A program made the position numbers and the translations under genes. Shown in pieces: positions 62,940-64,000 of a stretch of 64,000 nt of DNA (the first letter of the stretch is position 1; the number at the start of each line of letters is the position of its first letter). The notes beneath the pieces are model-generated. The model was not told where the DNA came from and searched no databases. It saw only the letters and a program-made list of their open reading frames with translations. This stretch comes from Blepharisma stoltei (Eukaryota; Ciliophora; Heterotrichea; Heterotrichida; Blepharismidae). The stretch spans positions 248,001 to 312,000 of the forward strand of contig CAJZBQ010000046.1 in NCBI GenBank assembly GCA_914767885.1. Direction: 5' to 3'.

Positions 62940-64000
62940 CTAATTTGACAATTTTAACGTTTTCGTTTCATTCTCTTCCTCAAAGTCGCTATCATGCGAT
63001 CTTTTTTCCCCTGAATCCAAATTAAAAAGCGGATCATTCGAAAACTCAAAATCTGAGTCTAATTCAAAATCCCCCATCCCAACTTTGCATGTAGGATTCA
63101 TTAAATCTTCTAGTGCTTCATTCTCATTTCCATCAAGAGCACTTACAATTACAGTCAACTTAGAGTGTATCTTTGGCCATATATACTCATCTAAAGTTCC
63201 AGGCCCAAACAAATAATGAATATTAACCACTTTTTGCTGCCCCAGCCTATGTGCTCTATCCTCAGCTTGTATCATAAACCCAGGTGTCCAAACCATTTCA
63301 GCCATCACCACAATCGACGCAGCTGTCAGTGTAATTCCTTGTCCTGCTGACAAAATCCCTAAAATAGCGACTCTGCAGTCTTTGACATTTTGAAAAGTAT
63401 TGACACCTTTATGTCTTTGTTCCATATTCGTGCTCCCATCAATTCTAATATACCCAGTCTTCTCCTTTTCTACTTGGTCTTGAATTGCATCAAGCATTTC
63501 CATGTGATGTCCGAATATAATAAATTTGCATTCACTTTGTATTAAATAGCTAACGTACTCGCAAACTCCTTTCATTTTGGCTCTTGCGGTCAAATTATAT
63601 GCTTTAGTTAAAAATAAATCCCCTTCAGTCTTTTCTTCACCTAATTCTGAAGGTTCTTTAGCTTTTTTCTTCATATCATAAAAAGATTTTTTTATCTTTT
63701 GGCAATGCTCGTGCACAACTGGAATTTCGACCTTTTGTCTGATTTTTTCAGGTAATTGGGAGAGGACATCTGATTTAAGTCTTCTGATCATAATTGTGTT
63801 CGATATTAAGACATGAAGCTCTCTCATATGAGAAGCTCCAGAATAGTCCATTCGTTTGAAAATTATTTTGGGATCGCAGTATCTTTCTGCAAATGCTCTG
63901 AAGCTTGGAAATATGTCAGGACGAATGCATGATAATTGTGTAAAAAGCTCTGCTGGCCTTGAAAGAACTGGAGTACCGCTTAGCAGAATAGCTCTTTTTG
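62940..64000 (-). CDS. SNF2-family helicase (SMARCAL1-like), C-terminal part only
   Basis: The frame enters from the window edge with RAILLSGTPVLSRPAELF (motif III), then NTIMIRRLKSDVLSQLPEKIRQKVEIP, CKFIIFGHHMEMLDAIQDQV, YIRIDGST (motif IV-V region), VAILGILSAGQGITLTAAS (motif V) and QAEDRAHRLGQQKVVNIHYL (motif VI). The RRLK-x-D-V-L-x-x-L-P and H-R-L-G-Q blocks are those of SMARCAL1/ZRANB3-type annealing helicases, which remodel stalled replication forks. After the helicase core the tail is acidic (ELDSDFEFSND, SDFEEENETKT). Stop TAG at 62940-62942. The N-terminal half is outside the window. Confidence 0.9.
   Translation of the reverse strand, partial: KRAILLSGTPVLSRPAELFTQLSCIRPDIFPSFRAFAERYCDPKIIFKRMDYSGASHMRELHVLISNTIMIRRLKSDVLSQLPEKIRQKVEIPVVHEHCQKIKKSFYDMKKKAKEPSELGEEKTEGDLFLTKAYNLTARAKMKGVCEYVSYLIQSECKFIIFGHHMEMLDAIQDQVEKEKTGYIRIDGSTNMEQRHKGVNTFQNVKDCRVAILGILSAGQGITLTAASIVVMAEMVWTPGFMIQAEDRAHRLGQQKVVNIHYLFGPGTLDEYIWPKIHSKLTVIVSALDGNENEALEDLMNPTCKVGMGDFELDSDFEFSNDPLFNLDSGEKRSHDSDFEEENETKTLKLSN

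Overview
This looks like germline (micronuclear) DNA of a ciliate, most likely a heterotrich such as Blepharisma. Four things in the sequence say so. (1) UGA is read as tryptophan in almost every long gene (KVDLW in the AMPK-like kinase, HRPW in the sestrin, TCWYEY in the phosphatase), while UAA and UAG end genes. (2) The four spliced introns I can prove are exactly 15 nt, GT...AG. (3) Genes are packed closely on both strands in AT-rich DNA. (4) Many genes are interrupted by non-coding blocks lying between two TA dinucleotides, and removing the block plus one TA restores the reading frame and conserved protein motifs. These blocks are internal eliminated sequences (IESs). The species is inferred; the code, introns and IES joins are read from the sequence.

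The IES-like DNA falls into several classes. (a) A MITE-like family with C-run/G-run tips and the motif GTTCGCTCACGGAGG (family 1), with about ten well-kept copies and at least four decayed ones. (b) A related family with GTTCGATCAAGGATG in the same layout (family 2). (c) Unique short TA-bounded IESs of 68 to 120 bp. (d) Longer TA-bounded elements with big inverted repeats (47450-47665, 51670-51845, 21655-21900). (e) GC-rich retroposon-like inserts (called R elements here) with a 5' hairpin, a 3' CTTAAAYACC-like end, a short-repeat tail and target-site duplications. They sit inside genes, inside IESs, and one holds an IES itself. Every R duplication I could define contains a TA, so the same TA-directed cut could remove them cleanly.

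Layout: 0-1.5 kb SEC11 signal peptidase and a CTP-dependent lipid kinase; 3.4-3.9 kb an unknown small gene; 5.3-8.1 kb an EF-hand protein broken by two R elements; 9-12.5 kb a tandem pair of secreted purple acid phosphatase genes, the second broken by an R element; 12.7 kb a tandem CCCH zinc finger; 14.2-17 kb an SNF1/AMPK-type kinase with four insertions; 17.2-19.1 kb an ANTH (AP180/CALM) protein with two MITE-IESs; 19.5-25 kb a Rab-like GTPase, a secreted protein, TRAPPC2, a sestrin and an Alba protein; 25.2-32.5 kb a giant BEACH-WD40 protein; 32.5-34.9 kb a SHIPPO/ODF3 axonemal protein with a nested IES; 34.9-36.4 kb a DHHC palmitoyltransferase and a CTR copper transporter; 36.6-39.7 kb a B-box-like/kelch/TPR protein; 40-43.4 kb an MFS transporter and an HDAC11-like enzyme with membrane segments; 43.6-48 kb a two-Alba-domain RGG protein, a coiled-coil protein and an unknown protein with a paralogue at 50 kb; 51.4-58 kb acyl-protein thioesterase, coiled-coil and membrane proteins, a ThiF/E1-like adenylyltransferase and a UBA2-like UFD protein; 58.5-60.2 kb CCT3; 60.2-61.9 kb a DegT-type aminotransferase with two insertions; 62.9-64 kb the C-terminal part of an SNF2 helicase.

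The genes do not form one pathway. What unites the window is its germline interruption load: in eleven IES-bearing genes the summed excisions leave a CDS length that is a whole number of codons. Four or five single-base frame slips remain (near 5761, 36700, 37312 and 39495) and may be assembly errors or real decay.
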